This document shows positions 27,274 through 36,469 of a DNA stretch of 51,938 bases, in pieces; position 1 is the stretch's first letter; the number at the start of each line of letters is the position of its first letter. The DNA is taken from assembly GCF_902806695.1 (NCBI RefSeq), contig NZ_CADCXN010000052.1:1-51938 (forward strand), in the 5' to 3' direction. The position numbers and the translations under genes were made by a program. The notes under the pieces are model-generated. The model had not been told where the DNA came from. It searched no databases and saw only the letters and a program-made list of their open reading frames with translations. The DNA comes from Candidatus Methylobacter favarea. Its GTDB lineage: Bacteria; Pseudomonadota; Gammaproteobacteria; Methylococcales; Methylomonadaceae.

Positions 27274-28119
27274 ATGAAAATGAGTCCGCGGGAATTTCTG
27301 GACTGGCAATCTAAAAGAATTACCTTGCTGGCAATGTCGGGCGCGGGAAAGACGACGCTGGCTAATAAGTTACCCAAAGCCAAATGGTTCCATTATTCGG
27401 GTGACTACCGGATAGGCACAAAATATCTGGAAGAGCCGATTTTGGACAATATTAAACGCCAGGCTATGAGCGTGCCGTTTTTGCGCCAGTTGCTGCTCTC
27501 CGATTCCATCTATATCAGCAGCAAAATAACGGTCGATAATCTTGCCGCTGTGTCCAGTTTTCTTGGCAAGCTCGGCAATCCTGAATCGGGAGGATTGTCG
27601 TTAAAGGAATTTAAACGCAGACAAAAACTGCACCATGATGCAGAAATCGCAGCCATGAATGATGTCCCTGACTTTATTCATAAAGCCGAAGACATCTATG
27701 GTTATAAAAATTTTATTAACGATGCCGGCGGCAGCGTTTGTGAACTGGATAACCCGGAAGTATTGAATACCCTGGCCAGGCACACGCTGATTGTTTACAT
27801 TAAAATACCTCCGGCTCTGGAACAAACCATTATTGAACGCTCCCAAACCGATCCCAAGCCCCTTTATTACCGCGAATCATTTCTTGATGAAAAACTGGCT
27901 GAATTCATGCACCTGAAAAATTATCCCTGCCCTGAAGCAATTCCGCCGGATGACTTTGTTTCCTGGATTTTTCCCGAGTTATTCAAATCCCGCCTGCCCC
28001 GTTATGAAGCGATCGCCGCCCAGTACGGCTATACCGTAGACGCGCACGACGCCGCCGAAGTTAAAACAGAGCATGACTTTATTCGGCTTATTGCCGAGGC
28101 GATTGCAAAACAGCAATGA
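27274..28119 (+). CDS. P-loop ATPase of unknown function
   Basis: A 281-residue protein with an N-terminal Walker A (LLAMSGAGKTTLANKLPK, about residues 18-35). It looks like a small nucleotide kinase core, with an HYSGDYRIGT segment just after. The middle (residues about 90-150) is charged and contains SLKEFKRRQKLHHDAEIA. A LIVYIKIPPALEQTIIERS segment near residue 170 corresponds to the late kinase part. No classical kinase signature fully matches, so substrate is unknown. It sits 17 bases after the DUF6763 gene and 19 bases before the MetA homologue. Confidence 0.7.
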   Translation: MKMSPREFLDWQSKRITLLAMSGAGKTTLANKLPKAKWFHYSGDYRIGTKYLEEPILDNIKRQAMSVPFLRQLLLSDSIYISSKITVDNLAAVSSFLGKLGNPESGGLSLKEFKRRQKLHHDAEIAAMNDVPDFIHKAEDIYGYKNFINDAGGSVCELDNPEVLNTLARHTLIVYIKIPPALEQTIIERSQTDPKPLYYRESFLDEKLAEFMHLKNYPCPEAIPPDDFVSWIFPELFKSRLPRYEAIAAQYGYTVDAHDAAEVKTEHDFIRLIAEAIAKQQ

Positions 28120-28138
28120 CCGATAAAGAGTTGTGCTT

Positions 28139-29203
28139 ATGCCTTTAGTGGCCCATACCGACCTGCCGACATTTCAGCGTCTTCAAGAAGAGGGTGAAGT
28201 AATATTGGACCAGGATCGCGCGGTCAACCAGGATATACGGGAAATGCATATCGGGCTGCTCAATATGATGCCCGATGCCGCGCTGGAGGCAACGGAAAGA
28301 CAATTTTTCCGACTGGTTGGCGCCTGTAATCAAATCGCCCAGTTTCATATCCATCCCTTCACGATTAAAGGCTTGCAGAGAGGCCCCAAAGCGCAGGCCC
28401 ATATCGCCAGATATTATGAACCTTTTGAGAAAATCAAACAGGATGGCCTGGACGCCCTTATTATCAGCGGCGCCAATGTTACTCATGCCCAATTGCCTGA
28501 AGAAGACTTTTGGCAGCCCTTGACGGAAGTTTTCTCCTGGGCCAAGGAAAATGTCACGTCGGTGCTTTGCTCATGCCTTGCCACTCATGCGGTCATTCAA
28601 TACTGCTATGGCATTGAGCGTACTCGCATCCCGGCCAAACGCTGGGGAGTGTTTGCGCATAAGCTGACCGATCGTACCCATCCCCTGGTCGCTGAAATCA
28701 ACACCCGCTTTGATGTTCCCCATTCACGCTTTAATGAAATATTCCAAAGCGATATGGAACGGCATGGCCTAAAAGTCCTGGCGGTCAGTAAAGAAGCCGG
28801 CACACATCTCGCCGTCAGTCCCGATGGTTTCCGCATTGTTTTTTTTCAGGGACACCCCGAATATGATGATATCAGCCTGTTAAAAGAATACAAACGTGAA
28901 GTCATGCGTTTCTACACGACAGAAAGGCAAGACTATCCGCCCTTTCCCGAAAATTATTTTAGTGCAGAGGTACAGGAAATTCTTACCGGCTATAAACAGG
29001 AGGTCATTTCCGCCCGGCAAACCGGCAGGGAGCTGGCTGCATTTCCTGAAAGCCTGATTCTTGAATATATTGACAATACCTGGCGAGATACAGCAAAAGC
29101 CGTCTTCAATAACTGGCTGGGGAAAATATACCAGCTTACCAACCAGGATCGGCGACTGCCGTTTATGCCCGGCATAGACCCGAATAATCCGTTAGGCCTA
29201 TAA
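28139..29203 (+). CDS. metA: MetA-family homoserine O-acyltransferase homologue
   Basis: A 354-residue protein of the glutamine-amidotransferase-like MetA family, which activates homoserine with an acyl group for methionine synthesis. The catalytic Cys is residue 146 (VLCSCLATHAV), and the His and Glu lie in QGHPEYD (residues 239 and 241). The segment RIPAKRWGVFAH and the VPHSRFNEIF motif match the family. The residue that aligns with position 111 of the characterised enzymes is Thr (residue 115). The family usually has Gly there for succinyl-CoA or Glu for acetyl-CoA use, so the acyl donor is uncertain. The ATG at 28139 is preferred to a GTG two codons earlier. It is followed with no gap by the deaminase gene. 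Confidence 0.85.
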   Translation: MPLVAHTDLPTFQRLQEEGEVILDQDRAVNQDIREMHIGLLNMMPDAALEATERQFFRLVGACNQIAQFHIHPFTIKGLQRGPKAQAHIARYYEPFEKIKQDGLDALIISGANVTHAQLPEEDFWQPLTEVFSWAKENVTSVLCSCLATHAVIQYCYGIERTRIPAKRWGVFAHKLTDRTHPLVAEINTRFDVPHSRFNEIFQSDMERHGLKVLAVSKEAGTHLAVSPDGFRIVFFQGHPEYDDISLLKEYKREVMRFYTTERQDYPPFPENYFSAEVQEILTGYKQEVISARQTGRELAAFPESLILEYIDNTWRDTAKAVFNNWLGKIYQLTNQDRRLPFMPGIDPNNPLGL

Positions 29204-29680
29204 ATGCATGAGCTGCATGAAAGATTTTTACAACAGGCCATTGATCTGGCTTTAGAGAATGTCAAAACCGGCCAGGGCGGGCCATATGGCGCAATTATTG
29301 TGAAGGATAATCAAGTGATTGCGGCCAGTGTCAACAAAGTTACCAGTATTATGGATCCTACTGCCCATGCAGAAATCATGGCAGTACGCCTGGCCTGCAG
29401 AAAACTTAATGATTTTCAGCTCTGTAATTGCATACTGTATACCAGCTGCGAGCCCTGTCCCATGTGTTTGGGGGCAATTTACTGGGCCAGACTTGAAAAA
29501 GTTTATTTTGCCTGCAATCGCTATGATGCCGCAGCCGCCGGTTTTGATGACAAATTAATTTACGAGGAAATTTGCGTTCACCCTTCAGATCGCAGTATTC
29601 CCATGGTGCATTTAAATCTGCCGAGCGCTCCTCAGCCTTTCGAGGCATGGGCAGAGATAAGTAACAAAACCCCTTACTGA
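29204..29680 (+). CDS. guaD: Nucleoside/guanine deaminase (CDA superfamily)
   Basis: A 158-residue member of the cytidine deaminase fold with the zinc-binding motifs PTAHAEIMAV and SCEPCPMCLGAIYWA. The HAE Glu is the proton shuttle and the two Cys plus His hold zinc. The GGPYGAIIVKDNQVIA start and the EICVHPSDRSIPMVH tail agree better with guanine deaminase of the GuaD type (Bacillus) than with the tRNA adenosine deaminase TadA. Its ATG follows directly on the metA stop codon, so the two are translated from one message. The substrate is inferred from similarity by eye. Confidence 0.8.
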   Translation: MHELHERFLQQAIDLALENVKTGQGGPYGAIIVKDNQVIAASVNKVTSIMDPTAHAEIMAVRLACRKLNDFQLCNCILYTSCEPCPMCLGAIYWARLEKVYFACNRYDAAAAGFDDKLIYEEICVHPSDRSIPMVHLNLPSAPQPFEAWAEISNKTPY

Positions 29681-29933
29681 TATTATGTAATGGACTAACA
29701 TTAGTAATGGAGCTTACGCAAGGCCGACAGCCTACCTTATGACAGATGTTAGGCTTCATTACCTTCAGCTTACCCTGAATAAATCGGGGATTCCTTTAAC
29801 CGAGGGGGCAACTAAAGATAAGAGCTCTAGGATTGGCTTAATTTGCTGCTTTGTCTAATCGGTACAGTGACAAACGGTTTCGTGCCTGCTTCGCTCTACG
29901 TTAGGCATATAAATTTATATTGCAAGGATTATC
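29681..29933. other. Intergenic stretch with GTTAGGC-type boundaries
   Basis: Two GTTAGGC heptamers lie at 29748-29754 and 29900-29906, the second just 27 bases before the next gene start. Each is preceded by a region with imperfect dyad symmetry. This resembles integron attC sites but no full attC could be drawn with confidence. Confidence 0.35.
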
Positions 29934-30587
29934 ATGAATCACTGTAAATTGATTGTAGAAGAGATCATAGCTACGACTCTAAAATTCAAAAATATGAAGG
30001 AAGTCGAAATCACGCAAAAAGTATCCAGCCAGTTAAAGGACAAGAAGATTGGATTATTTCAAAATGAAGTAGATTACAGAGTCCTGTTACCTGAATTTAC
30101 TCCGGATGACGGACATAATTGTCGAGGAGATTTAGTAGGATTTTCACATGGCAGATTTGTATTGGCTGAATATAAAATTTATGATGAAAACCTCATAAAT
30201 AAAAATCCCTGGGGAGTGTTTTATTACTTTATGAGGGACAGACTCAAGTTAGAATCGGCGATTAGATATAATTCGCAAAACTTACCAGGACACGTTATGC
30301 AAATTTGTGTAATAAGAAATACTGACTGCGTAGAAAACGATGTACAAAACGATGTACAAATTGAATTGATATTAGAACACTTCAAGATATCAAATCACTT
30401 CAAGATGTTAAAAAATGATCAAAGAGTGAAATATCCTTCCCTTAAAGGAGCGAAGTATTTGCCAATTCTTCAAGCATTCAAAAAATTTCCATCTGAGAGT
30501 ACACATGCTTGGGAATATTCATTTAAGTCCCGCGGTTCTACGGCATTTTTAATTGGTATTGCCGAATTTAATGCTGTTGTATCTTGA
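29934..30587 (+). CDS. Hypothetical protein with a possible PD-(D/E)XK nuclease core
   Basis: A 217-residue protein in an AT-rich stretch unlike the neighbouring core genes. At about residues 66-82 the sequence GDLVGFSHGRFVLAEYKIY shows an Asp, then Glu-x-Lys at the end of a beta strand. This suits the catalytic core of PD-(D/E)XK nucleases, though it could be coincidental. The C-terminal part is Lys- and Phe-rich. It stands alone between the guaD-type gene and a convergent secreted protein. Codon bias and the GTTAGGC motif upstream suggest transfer, possibly as a gene cassette. No known family is recognised. Confidence 0.5.
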   Translation: MNHCKLIVEEIIATTLKFKNMKEVEITQKVSSQLKDKKIGLFQNEVDYRVLLPEFTPDDGHNCRGDLVGFSHGRFVLAEYKIYDENLINKNPWGVFYYFMRDRLKLESAIRYNSQNLPGHVMQICVIRNTDCVENDVQNDVQIELILEHFKISNHFKMLKNDQRVKYPSLKGAKYLPILQAFKKFPSESTHAWEYSFKSRGSTAFLIGIAEFNAVVS

Positions 30588-30678
30588 ATGCAATGAAGTC
30601 CCACCTCTGTCAATGTCCCAATTGTTGGGGTTCGCAGCCTCATTGCAGCCTACAGCCTGGTATCAGGAAAATAGCTAA

Positions 30679-30718
30679 AAGAAGGTTTAAGGCTAAAAAT
30701 CTGCCCTTAAACCTTCTT
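30679..30718 (-). terminator. Intrinsic terminator-like hairpin
   Basis: A perfect 14-base inverted repeat (AAGAAGGTTTAAGG and its complement) with a 12-base loop. On the minus strand it ends in TTTT, which suits termination downstream of the secreted protein gene at 30762. Confidence 0.75.
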
Positions 30719-30761
30719 GAAAAGAGCTAATGAAGACTGTTACTCCTGCAGGAGTATTTAA

Positions 30762-31163
30762 TTATTTTGCCACTTTAACCAGCCAGCCGCCCTGTTCATC
30801 GCAGCCTAAAACCGCCTTGACGCTCACCTCGATTCTAACATATTGCCCATTCAGACCGGCAGGCAGTTTTGATTTGATCCGGTGAAAACTGCTATTGCTT
30901 TCGACGGTATAATCCAGCTTTTTCTTTTTCGCAGTCAACCTGATGGTCGTTGGATCCGCCCAAGGCGATACCATAAAAGAAAATTCTGATTCCGGTTTAA
31001 CTTCAATATTCTCAGGTGCTTTATACTCGGGGAGGTCAAACTCCCTGAAGCGTGGTTTTTTGCATTCCTGCTCCGTCTCCTCTGGACTATACGCCACGGC
31101 TGCGTCATTAAATACAACCATAGCAATAACGGCCGCCAATTTCATCATTGTTATTATTTTCAT
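30762..31163 (-). CDS. Hypothetical exported protein
   Basis: A 133-residue protein with an N-terminal signal peptide (MKLAAVIAMVVFNDAAVA, probably cleaved near residue 24) and a GAGGAAG ribosome binding site. The mature part begins with a Cys and an acidic stretch, then a beta-rich domain (SEFSFMVSPWADPTTIRL, YVRIEVSVKAVLGCDEQG) with a second Cys. Two cysteines in the mature region may form a disulfide bond. The fold looks like a small immunoglobulin-like or beta-sandwich domain. No family is recognised, and its own terminator suggests it is expressed alone. Confidence 0.6.
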   Translation of the reverse strand: MKIITMMKLAAVIAMVVFNDAAVAYSPEETEQECKKPRFREFDLPEYKAPENIEVKPESEFSFMVSPWADPTTIRLTAKKKKLDYTVESNSSFHRIKSKLPAGLNGQYVRIEVSVKAVLGCDEQGGWLVKVAK

Positions 31164-31287
31164 ATTACTTCCTCGATTAAGACTTTGAAGTTATCTTTTA
31201 TTTTTAATTATTTAGATTAACCTCGCTGCACTTTAATTTTTTTTCAGATGAATTTCAACTTATCCCGGTATTTAATAATTCGAGGAA

Positions 31288-32348
31288 CTAATTAAATCGC
31301 TGCGGCAACAATTGATAGTCAAGTTCATTGTTGCCGGTAGTATCCTTGCCTTGCGGATTTACAACCCGGCCAATGCCTACCGCATCCTCAAACGTATTTC
31401 AGCTACCCTCAATATTCAGCTTGAAAAGATTAAGCCTGTTTTTCTTACCGGCCCAGAGTGCAAATTTGACCATCGTCAATGATTTCAGATAATCCGTAAT
31501 CCTGCCGACATCATCCAAACCTCTGACGCCTCAAACCTTAAGCCTCACTGGACCGGGCTCAAGGGGTATCGGGTTACCGGCATAATACCTCGACAGCCAG
31601 TTATAGACCCCTTTCATCGCTGTTAAAATCGACTCATTCAGGGTTGTGCAAGGCTTCAACCATTGGTCGATGTTTGTGCGTCAAAATAAAATGCCCAATC
31701 CGCACACCAGCATTCCTTCATTTTAACTAGCCTGCCCGCCACAATTGACACCTCGCCCTAGCATTCGGAAACTGTCAGCAAAGGTTGCGGATAGGCGCTT
31801 AAGACATCACTTAGCGATATTTCTCGCTTTTCGTCCCTATCAAGCAAAGGCAATATCAACGGCAAGCTGTTTGCCGGGATATTTTATTTACAGCATTGTC
31901 CAGCTCAGGCATCATCTCGGCTTTAAAAAAGCCCGCCGCCCGTTTTTTTCAACAGCCAGCCAAAGCAGAGTTTGCGGCCCCGTTTCGTCCCACCGTGCAA
32001 CCCGCCGGTTTTTATCAGATTCAATAATAAAGACTCATCAAACCCCAAGCGCATGGCTCAGGCACTGCTGTCTGCGCCTGAACCGCTCTCCATCAACAAA
32101 TATTGATATTGCATGCATACGTAAGGCATCAGCCAATGCCCTCTAAACGGCAGCATCATGCAAGATAGTTGCGCCGGCCAGAATCCGGCTCAGCACAATA
32201 GTCAAGGCTTCTTTTATGGCTATATTTCTACCTTACGTGTACTGGTTTGGGGCAATGACTTCTGTTTCATATAGGCCGATAACCTGAACGGCAAAAGTCT
32301 GTTGATAGAAAAATAATGCCGCAATAATAAAAGCCCTAAAAAGTACAT
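31288..32348 (-). pseudogene. DUF2066 family protein, decayed
   Basis: Read on the minus strand in shifting frames, the region starts near 32348 with a signal-like segment ([17 protein letters not shown]) and VIGLYETEVIAP, the typical DUF2066 opening. Later pieces are FFKAEMMPELDNAV, AGNPIPLEP and GVRGLDDVGRITDYLKSL, the conserved C-terminal feature. There are many stops and frameshifts, and the last piece ends at TAG 31288. DUF2066 genes lie next to purM in Pseudomonas and relatives, as here, so this is a local gene that has decayed. No function is known for the family. Confidence 0.8.
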
Positions 32349-32426
32349 TTATATCCTTTCACTAAAATCGGCAATGTCTTGTACAATATCGGCTGTTTAA
32401 AACTTATCTTTAGCAAGAGAACTCCC

Positions 32427-33470
32427 TTGAGTGAACATGACCAGCAAAGCTTGAATTATAAAAGCGCCGGCGTTGATATTGAAGCCGGCAGCGAACTCGT
32501 TGAACGCATCAAGCCTATTGCAGCCAGAACGCGAACAGCCGGCGTTATGGCGGGTCTGGGCGGATTCGGCTCGCTGTATGAACTTCCATGGGAGCGCTAT
32601 CAACATCCGGTTCTGGTTTCAGGAACGGACGGCGTGGGCACCAAGCTTAAATTGGCTGTTGATTTAGGCATTCATGACACGATAGGCATTGATCTGGTCG
32701 CGATGTGCGTCAATGACATTATCGTGCAAGGCGCCGAGCCTTTATTTTTTCTGGATTATTTCGCTACCGGCAAGCTCGATGTAGAGACCGCAGCCTCCGT
32801 TATAGCAGGCATAGGCAAAGGCTGTGAACTGGCGGAGACAGCGCTGGTTGGCGGCGAAACGGCGGAAATGCCCGGCATGTATGCGGATGGCGAGTACGAT
32901 CTGGCCGGTTTTTGCGTCGGCATTGTGGAAAAGAGCAAGGTATTGGATAGCGGCAAGGTTAAAGCCGGCGACAAGCTGATTGGCATGGCCTCCGCCGGAC
33001 CCCATTCGAACGGCTATTCATTAATCCGCAAGATACTCGCACACAGTCATTCGGAATTGACAGACTCGTTCAAGGGTGGCTCCTTAGGCTTGGCCTTGCT
33101 GGAACCCACCAGGATTTATGTGAAACCAGTATTGTCGCTGCTGGATAAAGTGCCGGTACATGCGCTTGCTCATATTACCGGCGGCGGTATAACCGAAAAC
33201 CTGCCTCGCGTCCTCCCCGGCGGGATTAATGCCCATATTGATCTATCAGGCTGGGAATTTCCGGAAATCTTTAAATGGCTGCAAAATCAGGGCAATGTAT
33301 TGCAGGCGGATATGCTAAGCACATTTAATTGCGGCATCGGCATGATCGTCTGCGTGGCGGCAGAAGATGAAAAAGCTGCTCTTGAGACCCTGCATTCACT
33401 TGGAGAGACCGTTTTTCCTATAGGTAAACTGGTGGAAGCGGAAGGTAAGCCAGAAGTTATCTATCTATAA
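32427..33470 (+). CDS. purM: Phosphoribosylformylglycinamidine cyclo-ligase
   Basis: AIR synthase, the fifth step of purine synthesis, closes the imidazole ring in an ATP-dependent reaction. The conserved blocks are [58 protein letters not shown] and [13 protein letters not shown]. The ATG at 32379 gives 363 residues. The TTG at 32427 (AAGAGA just upstream) gives 347, closer to the family length of about 345-350, and is preferred. The purN gene that usually follows is missing from this window. Decayed genes lie on both sides. Confidence 0.93.
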   Translation: MSEHDQQSLNYKSAGVDIEAGSELVERIKPIAARTRTAGVMAGLGGFGSLYELPWERYQHPVLVSGTDGVGTKLKLAVDLGIHDTIGIDLVAMCVNDIIVQGAEPLFFLDYFATGKLDVETAASVIAGIGKGCELAETALVGGETAEMPGMYADGEYDLAGFCVGIVEKSKVLDSGKVKAGDKLIGMASAGPHSNGYSLIRKILAHSHSELTDSFKGGSLGLALLEPTRIYVKPVLSLLDKVPVHALAHITGGGITENLPRVLPGGINAHIDLSGWEFPEIFKWLQNQGNVLQADMLSTFNCGIGMIVCVAAEDEKAALETLHSLGETVFPIGKLVEAEGKPEVIYL

Positions 33471-33869
33471 GTTATTCAGCTGCTTAAGAGTTTAATCCAA
33501 AGTCTGGAACTTAAGCCCCTTGGAAGTCTTGCGGAATTTGCCTTGCTGCATAACTTTATTTTGGCGCTACTATCCATCCTCCACTAGCCATTATAATCAG
33601 CTGTTAGTAATGATATGCTTCCAGGCTATGCAAATAAATATTGATGCCATTCAGAGTTAATCTTTATATCCTGTAATGTAAGCATACGAAGAGTTCGCCC
33701 CCCATAAACTGGAACTTGGCGGCGGCCAGCTCAGCTTCAGGCAGGCGGACCCAACCGACAATAACCCTGCAAATCTTTAACCCTGCAAGTCTTTCACAGC
33801 CGTTGCAAACTCGGAGGGCGGCCTGAAAATGACGGGGCAACTTAAGCTTTAATGCTGCATTTTTCCGGT
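33471..33869 (+). other. Intergenic stretch with a possible coding relic
   Basis: In the plus frame, 33680-33852 reads YEEFAPHKLELGGGQLSFR and later SFTAVANSEGGLKMTGQLKL, with at least one stop between. It resembles the end of an envelope or secretion-type beta-rich protein, but no family can be assigned. No intact gene is present. Confidence 0.35.
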
Positions 33870-34440
33870 TTAGTCATCTAACTTCCGATAAAGCGTATCT
33901 CGATCAATTCCTAAAATTTTAGCCGCTTGCACTTTATTGCCCCCGGTTATTTCCTAAATACGACGGAGATAAGCAATTTCCAATTCCGCCAAGACCATCG
34001 ACTGGATTGCGACATGCCCAGGAAAATTATCTTGAAAGGGTAGCTGGGTTGACTGAGCCAAATCTTCCAGCAGAATCGCGTCATGCTCGGTCCATGCATC
34101 AATCTTCCCCAGTGTATTAACCAATTCGCTCACGTCCCCGGATCAGCAGGAAGCGCAATCCATCGGCTTCGCCGGATATATCCTGGTTCTGTCTTTGCAG
34201 TTTTGTTTGGGTGTTTTGCAATAGATAATCACCCGTTTCCAGATCGGGCAGAGCTTCTCTTAAGGCGGAATATCTAAAAGAATCACATTGAGCCAATAGT
34301 AACGGGCCGGGCGCCTTAAACCCTTTTGCAGGGCTGTTTCGATAAACTGGCTAGTAGTCGATAATGTGGACGGCGGTGACCCTTTCGCTGTCGACCCCAA
34401 CTAGTCTTTCCTTATCGTTAGTTATAGCAATAAGTCGGGC
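33870..34440 (-). pseudogene. Sigma-54-dependent response regulator (NtrC type), decayed
   Basis: Minus-strand frames, read from 34440 leftwards, give parts of the AAA+ domain: RLVGVDSERVTAVHII, a LYYRLNV-like segment degraded to YYWLNVILLDIPPL, and LVNTLGKIDAWTEHDAILL. The C-terminal Fis-type DNA-binding helix-turn-helix comes last: TGGNKVQAAKILGIDRDTLY then RKLDD, ending in a stop near 33870. A stop codon sits before the helix-turn-helix and several frameshifts break the AAA+ part. The receiver domain and Walker A are not seen. It once belonged to a two-component system. Confidence 0.8.
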
Positions 34441-34600
34441 TATAGCCGTCATATTTAAATGGGCTCTCGCTAGTAAAGATCGTTTTATTTGCGGCTGGCA
34501 AAATTATGAAGAGTAAAGGTTTTGCTGGCTCCAGGATAACAAGCCCTGGCCCTGTTAAAATCTGTTGTTGCGAAACGAGTCTTAATCCAGTAGTAGGAAA

Positions 34601-34860
34601 ATGCTTAAGTTTATTAAATCGAGCCTAAAATATTTCATGTCGGTGTTCTCGCGGTCATTCCGGTCATTATTGTTATTCAAGTCCTGGTATTCCTGGAAGC
34701 AAGACTAAGGGATTTTTATTTATATTTACGGATACTCCATCCACATCCTTATAACAGCTCTGGCACTCACTGTTTCTTTTATTGCAATTGCTTAAACCGG
34801 TTATATAATCAGGGTAGCTGAAAAGATTGGGAGGTCTTGTCCAGAACTGAACAGGACTTA
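34601..34860 (+). pseudogene. DUF502-like membrane protein, decayed
   Basis: An ATG at 34601 with an AGGA ribosome binding site begins MLKFIKSSLKYF. Shifting frame gives GVLAVIPVIIVIQVLVFLEA and then ILITALALTVSFIAIA, the two membrane segments with short spacing typical of DUF502 family proteins. A frameshift after about residue 15 and stops within the second segment destroy the reading frame. Confidence 0.45.
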
Positions 34861-34929
34861 AGCCGGGCCGCAGGCAGAACTGTGTGGTCCGCTACGGTTA
34901 TTAAGAGGCTCACGACAGCGGGCATTTTA

Positions 34930-35450
34930 AACGCTTTGTCAGCCAGTTTTAAGATGCTCATTCATTTATGTCCTGCTTAGAGCGGCCGCTATAACGGCGG
35001 CCACTGGCTTGACAGCTGCGTTATCGCCGATGTATTGGGATCAATGCGCTGATCGGCTTTATCCAGGAGGACAAAAAAGCGGAAAAGGCCCTTGATGCGA
35101 TATGCACTATTCTCACGCTTCAAGAGCCGGTACGTCGCGACGGCAAAAGTTGTCTGTTGCCCGCCGAAGAACTGGTGCCGGGCGATATGCTGATGTATGC
35201 CTTCATCAGCCGCTACCTGTACTATTCAGTGCTCAACATTCACTGGTTGTTGGCAAGCCGCTGGTAGGGCTGGCGATCCTGCTGCTTATAGTATGTCAAT
35301 CGGCTTTTGCCCAGTAGCAGTCCATGCAGGTGAGCTACGCCACTATTGCTATAGACGCGGATTCTGGCTGAAAATAATTGCCGTTGCTTTAAGGGTGTTT
35401 ATACTGGTTGAAATTGAAAACTTTTGCTCCGCTTGTTCCTGCCCAAAGCG
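34930..35450 (+). pseudogene. Cation-transporting P-type ATPase, internally deleted
   Basis: The 5' part reads ASFKMLIHL, HWLDSCVIADV and NALIGFIQEDKKAEKALDAI, then ELVPGDMLM. These are the first membrane segments and actuator region of a P-type ATPase of the calcium/sodium pump class. The frame then joins directly to FISRYLYYSVLN and later IIAVALRVFILVEIENF, the last membrane helices of the same class. The whole phosphorylation and nucleotide-binding region is absent. Stops and frameshifts lie in both parts. It is a non-functional remnant with a large deletion of the middle. Confidence 0.8.
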
Positions 35451-35668
35451 GCGGTCTTGAAAAGCCAAGAATGAACAAGAAAGGCTTATTTCCTTCGCAG
35501 GGTCAAGTTAAATCTATAAAAATAAATGCGCCGCCTGTCTGGATAATTAATTTTAAAAAAGGGCGAAACTTCAAGTCAAAAATTTTAGTTTAAAATGGTA
35601 ATAGAATAGTCCGAATTACTTTTTAGATAAAAAACTCAATAATTGCAGGGTATAAAAGGCGGTTACCT

Positions 35669-36025
35669 ATGAAAATGCTCGTTTCTACTTTTATTATAGG
35701 TATTGTTTTGCTATATTTTTTGAACATAGCTTTGTTAAAAACTCCAATACTCGATCTTGATTGGTCAATACATGCCAGTATAAGATTTTTGTCAGGGTTT
35801 ATTATACTTGGCGTTAGTTGTTTCTATGCGGGTGCAGTTACTTTTAGAAAAGCTTTATATATAACAGCTTGTATTATTACTATTGATTATATCTATGATT
35901 ACTATACCCAAGAATATAGGTTTAAACTGGAAATAATTTTACACGGAATTTTTATGATAATATGGGGTGCATTTTTAGGCTACCTCACTGCAAAATATAT
36001 AAAAGCCCAATCGGTGCGTAGTTAA
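35669..36025 (+). CDS. Hypothetical small membrane protein
   Basis: A 118-residue hydrophobic protein with about four membrane segments (residues about 4-24, 36-55, 61-78 and 92-110) separated by short Tyr/Lys-rich loops. AAGG lies upstream of the ATG at 35669. The region is AT-rich relative to the galactose cluster that follows. It lies right after the gene-relic zone and may itself be a recent arrival. I do not recognise a family. Confidence 0.5.
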   Translation: MKMLVSTFIIGIVLLYFLNIALLKTPILDLDWSIHASIRFLSGFIILGVSCFYAGAVTFRKALYITACIITIDYIYDYYTQEYRFKLEIILHGIFMIIWGAFLGYLTAKYIKAQSVRS

Positions 36026-36469
36026 TTTAATAGCGGTTGCTGTAGCATTTTGGTTTACAGCGCCGCCGGCACGCCAGTAAATACCCGAGCAAGTTATTCT
36101 ATTCCTCAACACCGACGATTCTCGCTGTTTTGTTCCGTGGCGACAAGCGTGTCTAAAGTTTTCAAGCTGTTGCCATCTGTCGAGCTGTTACAAATGCTGC
36201 TTTTGAGCCACTTGAGCGGAGTACCAGAAGCCCCATTGAAAAGACCGAAGATTCTGCTGAAGTACTATGAATTCGGACTAATTGAAACTCATGTTGAAAA
36301 ATTTTGAATTTAACAGGGCATTTTATTTCAAACTCTCATAAAATAATATTTTATACAGGTAAATGCATCACTAATAAAAGCTTATGCTCCTGCCTGATAA
36401 TAGTTCAATAAAACAAAGATAAGCAAACATATATTTAGGTTTTCAATCCAGGATTTTAAGGAGCCTATT
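36026..36469. other. Intergenic stretch before the galactose cluster
   Basis: An open frame of 85 codons on the plus strand (36050-36307) lacks a good ribosome binding site and has no recognisable protein pattern. It may be a relic. The 160 bases before the GH2 gene are AT-rich and should hold the promoter of the galactose cluster. Confidence 0.4.

Noticed and set aside
36050-36307. 85-codon plus-strand frame before the galactose cluster
   Set aside because: Composition is not protein-like for any family that I know, and the start lacks a ribosome binding site.
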